Assembly (NCBI GenBank): GCA_944326305.1
Contig: CALVDL010000009.1
Span: forward strand, 33,400 to 97,399
Length of the DNA stretch: 64,000 nucleotides
Direction: 5' to 3'
Source: an uncultured Bacteroidales bacterium
Lineage (GTDB): Bacteria > Bacteroidota > Bacteroidia > Bacteroidales > UBA932
Both the position numbers and the translations under genes were made by a program. Of this stretch, positions 36,343 to 46,400 are shown in pieces (the first letter of the stretch is position 1; each line of letters begins with the position of its first letter). The notes beneath the pieces were generated by a model. The model did not search any database and was not told the origin of the DNA. It was given only the letters and a program-made list of their open reading frames with translations.

Positions 36343-36701
36343 GGCTTCCGGACTTTTGTGAGAATCTGCCCCACCTGGCTGTAGATGTCCTTGAAGGGCA
36401 GGATTTCCCTGGAGTTGTACACGAACATTATGTCCATCCCTTCCGTTCCGTCAGCCAGTCCTTTCTGCAGCCGGTAGCTTTCGCGCAGGCGGCGTTTGAG
36501 CAGGTTGCGTTTTACCGCACGCTTGAACAGCTTCTTGGGGACAGCGACCATAATGCGTGTATATGAAAGGCCGTTGCCGGCCCTGAAACAGTATTTCAGA
36601 GAGCCGGCAACACCGAATTTCCCCTCTGCAATCAGCCTTGAGATGTCTTTCTGGCCGTGCAGCCTTTCGTCTTTTGTGAGCGTATGTCTCAGGGGGCCCA
36701 T
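36339..36701 (-). CDS. rnpA: Ribonuclease P protein component
   Basis: A 120-residue RnpA. The RNA-binding signature [18 protein letters not shown] is intact and the start [16 protein letters not shown] is typical. It assists the RNase P RNA in 5' tRNA maturation. It overlaps hemD by one base and yidD by four. rpmH, its usual partner in many bacteria, is not here. Confidence 0.96.
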   Translation of the reverse strand: MGPLRHTLTKDERLHGQKDISRLIAEGKFGVAGSLKYCFRAGNGLSYTRIMVAVPKKLFKRAVKRNLLKRRLRESYRLQKGLADGTEGMDIMFVYNSREILPFKDIYSQVGQILTKVRKP

Positions 36702-37444
36702 CAGCCCTTGTGGTTTTCGAGATATATCTCGAGAGCCTTCGCTACGGAAGGAGCCTCCGGTGTCGGTGCCGATACGGCCACCTCCAGGCCGGCCTCGTCC
36801 ATTGCCTTCAGGACTGATTTGCCGTATGCAACGAACTGTGTGTCCCCCGGCTTGAAGTCAGGGTAGTTCTCGTAGATGGATTTAACGTCTGAAGGGTTGT
36901 ACAGGACAATCATGTCATATTTCGTGAGGTTGAGGCTCTTGAGGTCCTGCGATACCGACTTTACGAATATGGCGCTCTCGGATTTGAAACCGTTGTCCTG
37001 GAAAGCCTTTGCTATGTCGTTCCCGGCCAGGTCGGACGTTGCTACAAGGAATGTTTCGTCCTTGTGCTTGCTCCCTATGAGGGCGATGACTGATGACGTG
37101 GTGCCGTCACCGTAGAAGATTTTCCTTTTCCGGTATACGATGTGCTTCTGCAGGTACATTGCCACGGCCTCCGTGGTGCAGAAATATTTCATGGTCTCCG
37201 GCACCTTTACCCTGAGCTCTTCGCACAGATGGAAGAAGGCGTCGATGGTGGAGCGTGCTGAGAAAACTATCGCGGTATGGTCAAGGATGTTGACCCTCTG
37301 GGCCCTGAACTCTCTGGAGGACAGGGGCTCTATTGTAAAAAAAGGGATGAAGTCGAAATTGACACCGTATTTTTCTGTTATCGCTGAATACGGGGAAGCA
37401 GCTTTTGGGGGCTGCTGGGAAATCAGAATGTTCTTAACAGTCAT
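36701..37444 (-). CDS. hemD: Uroporphyrinogen-III synthase
   Basis: A 247-residue HemD-family protein, which closes hydroxymethylbilane to uroporphyrinogen III. The pattern NILDHTAIVFSARSTIDAFF, then KYFCTTEAVAMYL and YDMIVLYNPSDVKSIYEN fits the two-lobe fold. The family is poorly conserved, but the neighbour order DUF4271-hemD-rnpA-yidD is usual in Bacteroidetes and supports the call. Confidence 0.88.
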   Translation of the reverse strand: MTVKNILISQQPPKAASPYSAITEKYGVNFDFIPFFTIEPLSSREFRAQRVNILDHTAIVFSARSTIDAFFHLCEELRVKVPETMKYFCTTEAVAMYLQKHIVYRKRKIFYGDGTTSSVIALIGSKHKDETFLVATSDLAGNDIAKAFQDNGFKSESAIFVKSVSQDLKSLNLTKYDMIVLYNPSDVKSIYENYPDFKPGDTQFVAYGKSVLKAMDEAGLEVAVSAPTPEAPSVAKALEIYLENHKG

Positions 37445-37459
37445 GTACAGTCATTCGTT

Positions 37460-38200
37460 TTATAAAACAATAGCGGTTGCAACCAGAATACCTGTCGGTA
37501 AAATTTCCAGGGCGCAAAGATACAAAATTGCTGAAAATACAGAGCGGGTGTTTTTAAAAATTTGCGCCTCCCTCACCATGCAGATGAAATACAGCAGGGC
37601 GGCCTCGTAGAGGAGGACCTGCCTCGTGAGGCCCGTGTCCGCGGAAAAGATTTCCATTGCACCGGCGGTGATGAGCATGGCCGCTGTGATGATGATGAAG
37701 AATGTGCGGAACGTCCTCACGGCCGCCTTGTATACCTTTTCATTTATCTTGCCGCTCCTGGATACAAGCGCGAGTATGTCCCGGAGCAGGAGGTACAGGA
37801 TGACGGCCCCGGTGACCGCCAGGAAACGGTATGTCACGGGGAGCGGTGATATGATGTCCGGACTGTACAGCACGTATCCGGATACTGTCAGGCAGAACGG
37901 GATGACAAGTATGTAGAAGAGCCTGTTCCTGCCGGTGCTGAGAGTCAGGCTGTTCTCCATATGCAGGTTTTCCTTCCACCGGAAAAGGCAGCCGGACAGG
38001 GCAGGGGCCATGTTGATGAATGTCCTGATGTTGGCGATGCAGATGATGGTGAACACCACTATTACAATGGAGATGGGGAGCGGTACCGGAAGCTGGCCTG
38101 GACCGGCGGCCTCCGTATAGGCAGGAAGGCCAGCGGACAGGGGTACCAGCTCCATTGTCCCTCCGGTGAATGCGCTGTCAACGGTCTGTATCGCGCTCAT
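37460..38200 (-). CDS. DUF4271 membrane protein
   Basis: A 246-residue inner-membrane protein with about six hydrophobic segments, for example PISIVIVVFTIICIA, LFYILVIPFCLTVSGYVL and FLAVTGAVILYLLL. It belongs to DUF4271, whose gene is regularly placed before hemD in Bacteroidetes. Function unknown. Start 38200 follows the SUI1-like stop by one base. Confidence 0.82.
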   Translation of the reverse strand: MSAIQTVDSAFTGGTMELVPLSAGLPAYTEAAGPGQLPVPLPISIVIVVFTIICIANIRTFINMAPALSGCLFRWKENLHMENSLTLSTGRNRLFYILVIPFCLTVSGYVLYSPDIISPLPVTYRFLAVTGAVILYLLLRDILALVSRSGKINEKVYKAAVRTFRTFFIIITAAMLITAGAMEIFSADTGLTRQVLLYEAALLYFICMVREAQIFKNTRSVFSAILYLCALEILPTGILVATAIVL

Positions 38201-38201
38201 C

Positions 38202-38546
38202 TCAGTTCCCTCTCCGGGCTTTATAGCCCATTTCGGCCAGGAGGGCCGTGACTTTGTCACGGAAATCGCCCTGGACGGTGATCTCCCCGTTCTTTGCCGA
38301 GCCTCCGACCCCGCATTTCACTTTCAGTGCCTTTCCCAGGGCCGCCAGGTCGGCATCAGTGCCGATGAAACCGCTTACCAGGGTCACCTGCTTCCCTCCG
38401 CGGTTCCTCCGGTCGATGGTCACAGTGAGCTTCTGCTCCTGTGGGGGAAGGGTCCGTGCCTCTTCCGTATGTTCTTCTTCGTATTTGTAGCCGGGATCCG
38501 TGGAGTATACCACCCCGAGCCTTTTCTTCCAGTCGTTATCAGCCAT
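38202..38546 (-). CDS. SUI1/YciH-like translation initiation factor
   Basis: A 114-residue protein of the eIF1/SUI1 family. LTVTIDRRNRGGKQVTLVSG, LKVKCGVGGSAKNGEITVQG and DFRDKVTALLAEMGYKA are the conserved core. It probably proofreads start-codon choice on the small subunit. Start 38546 (MADNDWKKRL) is just downstream of a -7 element shared back-to-back with the DUF2723 promoter. Confidence 0.92.
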   Translation of the reverse strand: MADNDWKKRLGVVYSTDPGYKYEEEHTEEARTLPPQEQKLTVTIDRRNRGGKQVTLVSGFIGTDADLAALGKALKVKCGVGGSAKNGEITVQGDFRDKVTALLAEMGYKARRGN

Positions 38547-38561
38547 AAGGTCGATTAAATT

Positions 38562-38594
38562 TTTGCAAATATACGCAATATGTTCGTATATTTG
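38562..38594 (+). promoter_or_regulatory. Divergent promoters for DUF2723 (+) and the SUI1 unit (-)
   Basis: Plus strand: TTTG (38562-38565), 21 bases, TATATTTG (38587-38594), a full consensus match 25 bases before the DUF2723 start. Minus strand: TATATTTG at 38566-38573, 19 bases before the SUI1 start, without a clear -33. The two elements overlap, so the units may compete for polymerase. Confidence 0.7.
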
Positions 38595-38619
38595 TCGTTT
38601 TGTACGATTTACAGAAAAT

Positions 38620-41600
38620 ATGGATAACAAGAAATTCAATCTGTGGAGCAGGGTCACTGCAGCTGCCGTGTTTGTCATCTCTGCTTTCACGTATCTTATG
38701 ACGATAGAGCCTTCGGCGTCCTTCTGGGATTGCGGCGAATTCATTGCATCTTCATATAAGCTTGAAGTGGGGCATCCTCCTGGAAACCCTGTCTTCCAGC
38801 TGTTCGCGAGGTTCTTTACTATGTTTACCGACGGGGCACATGCCGCCATTGCCGTGAATGTGATGAGCGCCCTGTGTTCCGCATTGACCATATTTCTGCT
38901 TTATCTGACAATAGTATTCCTCGCCAAAAGGGTGGTGAAGCCGTCCGCGGACGGGACTTACACTCCATCAAGGGCTATAGCTATATTCGGCTCCGGTGCT
39001 GTCGGAGCCCTTGCCTATTGTTTCTCGGATACTTTCTGGTTCTCGGCGGTCGAAGGCGAGGTATATGCCATGTCTTCCCTGTTCACGGCACTGGTATTCT
39101 GGGCGATGACCAAGTGGTACGAGCAGGCGGGGACGCGATATGCCAACAGATGGATTGTCCTGATATCCTTTCTCATGGGGCTTTCGATAGGAGTCCATCT
39201 GCTGAACCTGCTGACCATACCGTGCCTGGTGTTCCTGTTCTATTATAAGAAAAGGGAGGACGGGCACTACAGCTTCTGGGAGTACGTGAAGATTTTCCTT
39301 ATCTCGTGCCTGATCCTGGCGGTAATCCTTTTCGGCATCATACCTTACCTCCCGAAACTGGCCGCCTATACTGACCTGTTCTTCGTGAATGTCCTCGGCC
39401 TTCCGTTCAACACGGGCGCCGCGGTCTTCATGGTGCTTCTTCTCGCACTGTGCTTCTGGGGGCTTTTCTCCACCCTGAAAAGGAAAAAGGTATTCTGGAA
39501 TACTGTCCTGCTGTGCTTTACGACGGTTGTGATCGGTTTTTCAGTATTCTCCATAATGATTATACGCTCGTCCGTAAAAACCCCTACCAACGAGTACCAG
39601 CCTGACAACCCTTTCACCCTCATACGTTATCTTTCGCGGGAACAGTACGGCACCAAACCTCTCCTTTACGGACAGTATTTCGGCGCTCCGCTGGAGGCCA
39701 TCGACCAGTCCAACTACTGGACTCCTCTGGGGGACAAGTATATACATGCCGACGGACAGCCGAAACCGGTGTACGCCAAAGAGGGCAAGATGCTTTTTCC
39801 GAGGATGTGGGACAGCAGCCAGGACAGCTATGTAAAGTTCTATAATTCATATGTAACCAAAGGTAAGACAGTTCCGGGCGCTGATTACAAGAAGCCTACG
39901 TTCGGGGAGAACATGAAGTTCTTCTTCGACTATCAGCTGAACTGGATGTACTGGAGGTACTTCATGTGGAATTTCGCAGGAAGGCAGAATGAGATACACA
40001 GCCCGTCCCCTGGCGACATCTTCATAGGCAACTGGGAATCCGGCATCGGCTTTATCGACAAGGCACGTCTCGGTGACCAGAGCAACGCCCCTGAATACCT
40101 GAAAGAGAACAAGGGCAAGAACCATTACTACATGCTGCCGCTGCTGCTGGGCATCATAGGGATATTCTTCCAGTTCGCACGCGACAAACGCGGCTCGTGG
40201 CTGACATTCCTGCTGTTCTTCATGACGGGGATAGCTATCGTGATCTATCTCAACCAGCAGCCATATCAGGTCAGGGAGCGCGACTATGCGTACGCCGGGT
40301 CGTTCTATGCGTTCTCGATATGGATCGGAATGGCGGTGCTGGCCCTGTATTCGTGGGTGGAGGATATGCTTTCCGGCAGGTCCGGGTCTGCGGAGGCGGA
40401 CGGCAGGACATCCGGCCGGAAATATACGGCCGCTGCGTCCGCCGTATCCCTCCTGTGCCTCGGGGTGCCTGCCCTCATGGCCCAGCAGAACTGGGACGAC
40501 CATGACCGCAGCAACAGGAAGACTGCCGTGGAGATGGCGGCGAACTATCTCAATTCGGTAGGGCCGAACGGCATCCTCGTGACACACGGGGACAATGATA
40601 CCTTCCCTCTGTGGTATGCCCAGGAGGTTGAGGGCATAAGGACTGACGTGAGGATATGCAATACATCCCTGCTCGGCACCGACTGGCATATCGACCAGAT
40701 GAAATATGCCGTGAACGAGTCCCGCCCTCTGGACCTGAAGGTGGGGGCTGACCAGTACCTCTACGGCACCAACGAGTGGCCGCCTATCTATGACACCAGG
40801 GACCAGGTGATCCCTCTGTCGGTGGTGATGGAGGTGTTCAGGCATCCGGATGCCAAGCTGGTGCTGGAGAACGGCATGACGATGGACTATATCATGTCGA
40901 GGAAGTTCTCCATCCCTGTCAACAAGGAGAATGTCATCAAGTATGGTATTCTCGACAGCAAGTATGCCGACCGGATACCTGACGAGATAGTCCTCACTAT
41001 CCCTGAGGGCAAGGACCGTATCACCAAACCTGAGCTCTTCATGCTTGACCTCCTTTCCAACTACCAGTGGGACAGGCCAATCAACCTTCTCAGCATGGGA
41101 GGGGACATAAACATCGGGATGAAAGAGTACCTTATGTACGAGGGCTTCTCATACAAGTTCGTACCTATAAAGAACAAGATGAGCTCGTCGGACATAGGTT
41201 TCGCCGATCCGGACGACCTGTACCGCAAGATGACGGAGGTCTTCACCTGGGATGCCCTTAAGAGGACCGACTACTTTGTTGACTACCAGAACCTGTACAC
41301 TTTCTGTGGGGTTTTGCCGCAGAGGCTGATTTTCCTGAATGTGGCCAAGGAGATGAGGAAGGCCGGGCGTGATGACCGGGCCGTCGAGATTCTTGACATG
41401 TGCCAGGAGTGCGTCCCTGAGGCCAATTTCCCGCTGGACATAAGCTATCTTGGATTTTCCAACGAGTCTGTGGTGATCGGTATCATAGAAGAGTATCTTG
41501 AACTCGGGCAGACTGAAAAGGCTGCAGCGATGGCAGGCAGGATGGCTGACGAACTGTTCGTCTCCACGGATTTCTTCGCTTCGTTCTATGATTTCGCTTC

Positions 41601-41736
41601 ATCGGATTTCGAGAAGTGCTGGCATTATCTGACCTACCTGAAAGAACTGACGGCATTCTACGGCCTGACAGACCTTTCCGGGGAGATAGGCGGCCGGATG
41701 GAAGCGTTGCTGAATGTCTATACGGGGGAGGCCTGA
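38620..41736 (+). CDS. DUF2723 (GT117-type) membrane glycosyltransferase
   Basis: A 1038-residue polytopic membrane protein. The opening TYLMTIEPSASFWDCGEF and SSYKLEVGHPPGNP with the acidic Asp-x-x-Glu is the DUF2723 hallmark and resembles protein O-mannosyltransferases. About ten membrane helices cover residues 10-600, followed by a large soluble C-terminal region with TPR-like helices. It may transfer a sugar from a lipid donor to exported proteins, as proposed for GT117 enzymes in Bacteroidetes. Start 38620 removes 40 codons of antisense overlap. Confidence 0.9.
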   Translation: MDNKKFNLWSRVTAAAVFVISAFTYLMTIEPSASFWDCGEFIASSYKLEVGHPPGNPVFQLFARFFTMFTDGAHAAIAVNVMSALCSALTIFLLYLTIVFLAKRVVKPSADGTYTPSRAIAIFGSGAVGALAYCFSDTFWFSAVEGEVYAMSSLFTALVFWAMTKWYEQAGTRYANRWIVLISFLMGLSIGVHLLNLLTIPCLVFLFYYKKREDGHYSFWEYVKIFLISCLILAVILFGIIPYLPKLAAYTDLFFVNVLGLPFNTGAAVFMVLLLALCFWGLFSTLKRKKVFWNTVLLCFTTVVIGFSVFSIMIIRSSVKTPTNEYQPDNPFTLIRYLSREQYGTKPLLYGQYFGAPLEAIDQSNYWTPLGDKYIHADGQPKPVYAKEGKMLFPRMWDSSQDSYVKFYNSYVTKGKTVPGADYKKPTFGENMKFFFDYQLNWMYWRYFMWNFAGRQNEIHSPSPGDIFIGNWESGIGFIDKARLGDQSNAPEYLKENKGKNHYYMLPLLLGIIGIFFQFARDKRGSWLTFLLFFMTGIAIVIYLNQQPYQVRERDYAYAGSFYAFSIWIGMAVLALYSWVEDMLSGRSGSAEADGRTSGRKYTAAASAVSLLCLGVPALMAQQNWDDHDRSNRKTAVEMAANYLNSVGPNGILVTHGDNDTFPLWYAQEVEGIRTDVRICNTSLLGTDWHIDQMKYAVNESRPLDLKVGADQYLYGTNEWPPIYDTRDQVIPLSVVMEVFRHPDAKLVLENGMTMDYIMSRKFSIPVNKENVIKYGILDSKYADRIPDEIVLTIPEGKDRITKPELFMLDLLSNYQWDRPINLLSMGGDINIGMKEYLMYEGFSYKFVPIKNKMSSSDIGFADPDDLYRKMTEVFTWDALKRTDYFVDYQNLYTFCGVLPQRLIFLNVAKEMRKAGRDDRAVEILDMCQECVPEANFPLDISYLGFSNESVVIGIIEEYLELGQTEKAAAMAGRMADELFVSTDFFASFYDFASSDFEKCWHYLTYLKELTAFYGLTDLSGEIGGRMEALLNVYTGEA

Positions 41737-41836
41737 GCGTGACCCGGTACGCGGAATTTCAAGCGTAACGCAAAAAAGTACCTTTTCGAATCGTCCGTAT
41801 TAACATATTTGTAACAATTACGTGTCTTTAAACAGA

Positions 41837-42430
41837 ATGACTTCGAATAATTCAAAGCATGATTCTTTGACCGACAAGGAATTGCTTGCAAGGATACGGA
41901 ACTGTGACAGAGAGGCGTTCGATACGGTTTACGGAAAATACCACAGGGATCTGTACTTTTATGCCCTTAAACTGATAAAGGACAGGGATGATGCATCGGA
42001 TATAATCCAGGATACATTTGTGAAACTCTGGATGAATTCAGGCAGTATCCCGCCCGAGGTGAATCTGAAGTCTTATCTCAGTGTCATGGTCAGGAACAGG
42101 GTTTTGAACTATATAAGAGACAACAGGGCAAGACTGCTGAACAATTACAGGATTATACGGCAGAGAGGCCTGTGGGAGGACAATCCCGGTCCGGACAGGC
42201 TGGACGACATGGTCTGGACTAAAGAACTTGAAGACGCCATAGGACAGCTGCCCCCGCAGCAGAGGAAAGTCGCGGAGTTGAGGAAAGAGGGGCTGAGCAA
42301 CGCTGAAATCGCCAAAAGGATGAATCTGTCGGTTAATACAATAAATGTTCATTACAGACTGATGCTGAATTCCCTTAGGAATAAATGCGGGCATCTGGTT
42401 TCCCTGGTAATCCTGTACGTTTTATGGTAA
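41837..42430 (+). CDS. ECF sigma factor of the GH36 locus
   Basis: An ECF sigma factor of about 197 residues, Bacteroides-expansion type. Region 2: DRDDASDIIQDTFVKLWMNS and SYLSVMVRNRVLNYIRD. Region 4: LPPQQRKVAELRKEGLSNAE and IAKRMNLSVNTINVHYRLML. A GTG at 41822 could add five residues. Its stop overlaps the FecR start (ATGGTAA). With FecR and the STN-domain SusC3 it forms a trans-envelope switch that senses the imported glycan. Confidence 0.95.
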   Translation: MTSNNSKHDSLTDKELLARIRNCDREAFDTVYGKYHRDLYFYALKLIKDRDDASDIIQDTFVKLWMNSGSIPPEVNLKSYLSVMVRNRVLNYIRDNRARLLNNYRIIRQRGLWEDNPGPDRLDDMVWTKELEDAIGQLPPQQRKVAELRKEGLSNAEIAKRMNLSVNTINVHYRLMLNSLRNKCGHLVSLVILYVLW

Positions 42431-43419
42431 GGCCAACTGAAAAAGAAATATGGAGTTTCCTTGATGACCGGGCTTCAATGGAAGTTTCGAAAAAAGTCGT
42501 GAAATGGCTTTCTTCCAAAGAGGGGCGTCTATGGTTGTCCGCCGACTCATCCGGTATATTCAGCCATATGGAGGAAACGGGGCTGCCGTGTGACAGCGAT
42601 ATCCCTTCGGACCTTATGCTTGACCGTATACATTCCGAGATAGACAGGCGCAGCCGCAGACGCAGGTGGAGCATGGCAGTGCTGAAAGTGGCTGCAGCCA
42701 TAATCCCCCTGATAGCTCTCGGCCTGATATGGGCAGAGCTGGATTCCCGGCTCGGAGGTTCTGTCTTCTCCGCACCTGAAATGGTAAGCGAGGCGGCACA
42801 GCCTGGAGAAAGGAAGGTCCTGATTTTCCAGGACGGGACAAAGGTTTATCTCAATGCCGGCGCGGTGATAACCTACCCGAGGTCATGGAGGCTCGACAGA
42901 CGTAGGGTCTCGTTGGAAGGAGAGGCCTATTTTGAGGTCGCGCATAACCGTAAAAGGCCTTTTACTGTGGATGTATTCAATACAAAGGTGAAAGTTTACG
43001 GAACTTCGTTCAATGTGAATGCATATCCGGAGGACAGTACTATCAGCGTAGCTTTGATCGGAGGCTCCGTAGCATTCGAGGCGGACGGCAGAGAGCATCT
43101 GATGAAGCCGTCCCAGCTGCTGACGTACAACAGGTCTGACGGGAGTGTCAGTCTGGTCGAGGTGTCCCATCCTGACAATTATACGTTATGGACCGCCAAT
43201 GTCATTAATTTCAGGGACAATACCCTCGAAAATGTCATGGAGGTCCTGGGAAGGTGGTATGACGTAAGTTTCGATGTCGAGGACAGGAGTCTCCTGTCGC
43301 GAAGATTTACCTTCAGGACGACCCAGCTGCCTCTCAGATCGCTGCTCGATGAAATGGAATATATTTCCGATCTGAAGTTCGAACTTGAAAATGACAGGGT
43401 TACGGTTTCTAAAAAATAA
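42424..43419 (+). CDS. FecR-family anti-sigma factor
   Basis: A 331-residue inner-membrane regulator. The cytoplasmic N-terminus binds the sigma factor; one membrane segment lies near residues 79-98 (VAAAIIPLIALGLIWAEL); the periplasmic part has the FecR motifs FQDGTKVYLNAGAVITYPRS, VEGEAYFEV-like LEGEAYFEVAHN and FNVNAYPEDSTISVALIGGS, then a C-terminal STN-contacting domain (NTLENVMEVLGRWYDVSF). ATG 42424 overlaps the sigma stop by 7 bases. It relays ligand binding at SusC3 to the sigma factor. Confidence 0.95.
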   Translation: MVRPTEKEIWSFLDDRASMEVSKKVVKWLSSKEGRLWLSADSSGIFSHMEETGLPCDSDIPSDLMLDRIHSEIDRRSRRRRWSMAVLKVAAAIIPLIALGLIWAELDSRLGGSVFSAPEMVSEAAQPGERKVLIFQDGTKVYLNAGAVITYPRSWRLDRRRVSLEGEAYFEVAHNRKRPFTVDVFNTKVKVYGTSFNVNAYPEDSTISVALIGGSVAFEADGREHLMKPSQLLTYNRSDGSVSLVEVSHPDNYTLWTANVINFRDNTLENVMEVLGRWYDVSFDVEDRSLLSRRFTFRTTQLPLRSLLDEMEYISDLKFELENDRVTVSKK

Positions 43420-43494
43420 TGGCATGAGGGTTAACATTTTTGCCTGACAAGCGTGTCTTATAGGCATAATGTTAAACTAACTGTTATTATTTCA

Positions 43495-46400
43495 ATGAAA
43501 CTGAAAAGAATCCTATTGTTAGTCACCGTTTTCTGTTGTCTGGGTTATCAGACATATGCCCAGCGGGTGACAATAGATGCGGAAAAAACGCGTCTCGAGC
43601 AGATTCTGGACGAGATTTCCAGCCAGACGGGCTGCTCTTTCTATTATTCCCGGCCTACAGTGGATTCGGACTCTCTCTGTACGGTAAAGGCAGAGAACGA
43701 GGAACTGGACAAGGTGCTTGACGCACTGTTCTCCAAAACCCGTATTACCTATGACATGAAGGAGGACAAGATTTACCTCATCGCCAGAACCGAAGACAGG
43801 AAGCAGTCGGGACGGGGGGGGGAATCATTTACCGTCAAAGGCAGGATAACCGACACGGAGGGCCAGCCGGTAATCGGTGCCGCCATCCTGTTGAAAGGGA
43901 CTTCGGCCGGCACCACTGCAGACCTTGACGGAAATTTCTCTCTCGAAGGGGTGGATGAAAGCAGTGTCCTGGAAATCACATCTATCGGCTATAAGCCGCA
44001 GGAGGTCCAGGTGGGCGGAAAGAGTGTCTTCGACATCATTCTCCAGCCCGATTCCCATCTGCTGGATGAGGTCGTGGTAGTGGGTTACGGTACCCAGTCA
44101 AGGATAAACCTTACCGGTTCCGTGGCGACTGTTACCAATTCGGAAATCACCGACAGACCGACCCCTAACGTATCCACTGCCCTGCAGGGACTTACTCCGG
44201 GCCTTATGGTGACCCAGGGCTCTGGAACTCCGGGCGATGACGGGGCGACTATCCGTATTCGCGGTATCGGTACATTGAACTCATCGTCGCCCTATATTCT
44301 GGTAGACGGTATCGAAACCGGAACTCTCGACCAGATTGACCCTAACGATATCGAAAGCATTTCCGTCCTGAAGGACGCTTCCTCGGCGGCCATCTACGGA
44401 TCGAAGGCATCCAACGGCGTCATACTTGTCACCACCAGACGCGGCTACGAAAGTGCGCCTAAAGTATCCTACAGCGGAATCGTCAGCTTTTCGAACGTTT
44501 CATCGCTCATAGACCGCCTTTCATCATACGACTATGCGCGTCTGACCAACGAACTCAACGAAAGGGACGGCATGGCCCCGCAGTTCGATGTAACCGACCT
44601 GGAGCTTTTCCGCAACGGACAGGATCCCGACGGGCATCCGAATTCGGACTGGACAGGGTATATATACCGCACCGGCGTAACGCACAAGCACAACCTTTCG
44701 ATTACCGGAGGTAACGAGTATATCAAATATATGGTCTCCGGCAGTTATCTCAATCAGGAAGGAACCCTCAAGAACTCTGACAGGGAACAGTTCAACATCA
44801 GGGCCAATTTCGATATCAAGCTCTCCGACAAGTTCAGCTTCAGGACAAATCTCAATTTCCTGAACAACAACTATTCCCGGCCCAACGCTTCTGCAAGGGG
44901 AGATATGGGTACCCTGATTCTCACGGCCAACAGGATAGCTCCGTGGATACCTATCCGCCGCAGTGACGGGACGTACGGCTACATCGGGGACGGAAGCCCT
45001 GCCGCATGGCTGGATGCGGACACGAGGGCCCGTTATACCAAACGGAATTTCTCCGGAACGGCAGCGTTTGACTACCATATCATCGACGGTCTTACATTTA
45101 CCGCACAAGGGTCATATGTGGCCAATCTCGCCCTTACCAAGAACTATCAGAAGGAAGTATGGTTCGACGAGGTCTCGATGCAGGGCCCTACAACCCTTAC
45201 CGAAACGAAGTCCAACTGGGAGCGCAAGACTCTCGACCTTCTTCTGAATTACGAGAAGACTGTCGCGGAAGATCACAATTTCAAACTTCTCCTTGGTTAT
45301 AACCTTGAAAAATATGACTATTGGAACCTTTCGGCCTCGCGCGAAAACTTCACGAATACGAACCTTACCGATATGAACGCCGGAGACGCCGCTACAATGA
45401 AGAACAGCGGCTATACCCGTGCACTGGCTCTCATGTCGTATTTCGGAAGGTTCAATTATGACTATAAAGGGAAGTACCTGTTCGAAGCCAACTTCCGTTC
45501 GGACGCTTCCTCCCGTTTCGCCAAGGATTTCCGTTGGGGCTACTTCCCTTCATTCTCTGCAGGATGGCGGATTACGGAAGAGCCGTGGATGTCATCGGTG
45601 AAGCCTTATGTCCAGAATATCAAGATCAGGGCTTCCTGGGGTAAGCTCGGAAACCAGAATGCGCTTGCAGACGATTATTTCCCGTATCTTCCGACATTGT
45701 ATATCGGAAAGAACTTCCCGTTCGACGGTAAGGTGAATACCGGTATCACGGTTGTGGACCATAAGGTGAATTCCATTACATGGGAGAAATCCAGGACATA
45801 CGGCGTCGGCCTGGACATGACGTTCCTGAAAGATTTCACATTCTCTTTCGACTGGTACAACAGGCTTACTACCGATATCATCATGGAAGTTTCCGTGCCT
45901 TGGACTTTCGGTATTTCCGGTACGTTCCAGGACAACAAAGGATCGATGGTCAACAGGGGAGCCGAGTTCCAGCTGGCATGGAACCATTATTTCAGGAACG
46001 ATTTCAGGCTCGGTATCAGTGCGAACTGGTCTATGAACCGGAACGAAATCCTGGACCTTGCCGGTGTGGACGAACTGGTGGACGGCTATTCGATCAACAG
46101 GGTCGGCAATCCTTACGGTGCATTCTATGTCTACAAGACCGACGGTCTTTTCCGGAGCGACGAAGAAGCTGCCGAGTATGAAGAACTTTTCGGCAATCCG
46201 TTCCAGGTGCCTTATAAGGGCGGCGATCTGAGGATAGTGGACACCAACGGAGACGGCGAGATTACTCCTGACGACAGGATCATCACCGCTTCAAGGTATC
46301 CGGAACACACATACGCTGCGACTATAAGCGCAGGATGGAAAGGATTCGATCTCTCCATCTTCCTCCAGGGCGCTGCCGGAGTATGCAGGTATTTCAACAC

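Noticed and set aside
43453..43494. Longer start for SusC3
   Set aside because: The 14 added residues precede a complete signal peptide starting at 43495.
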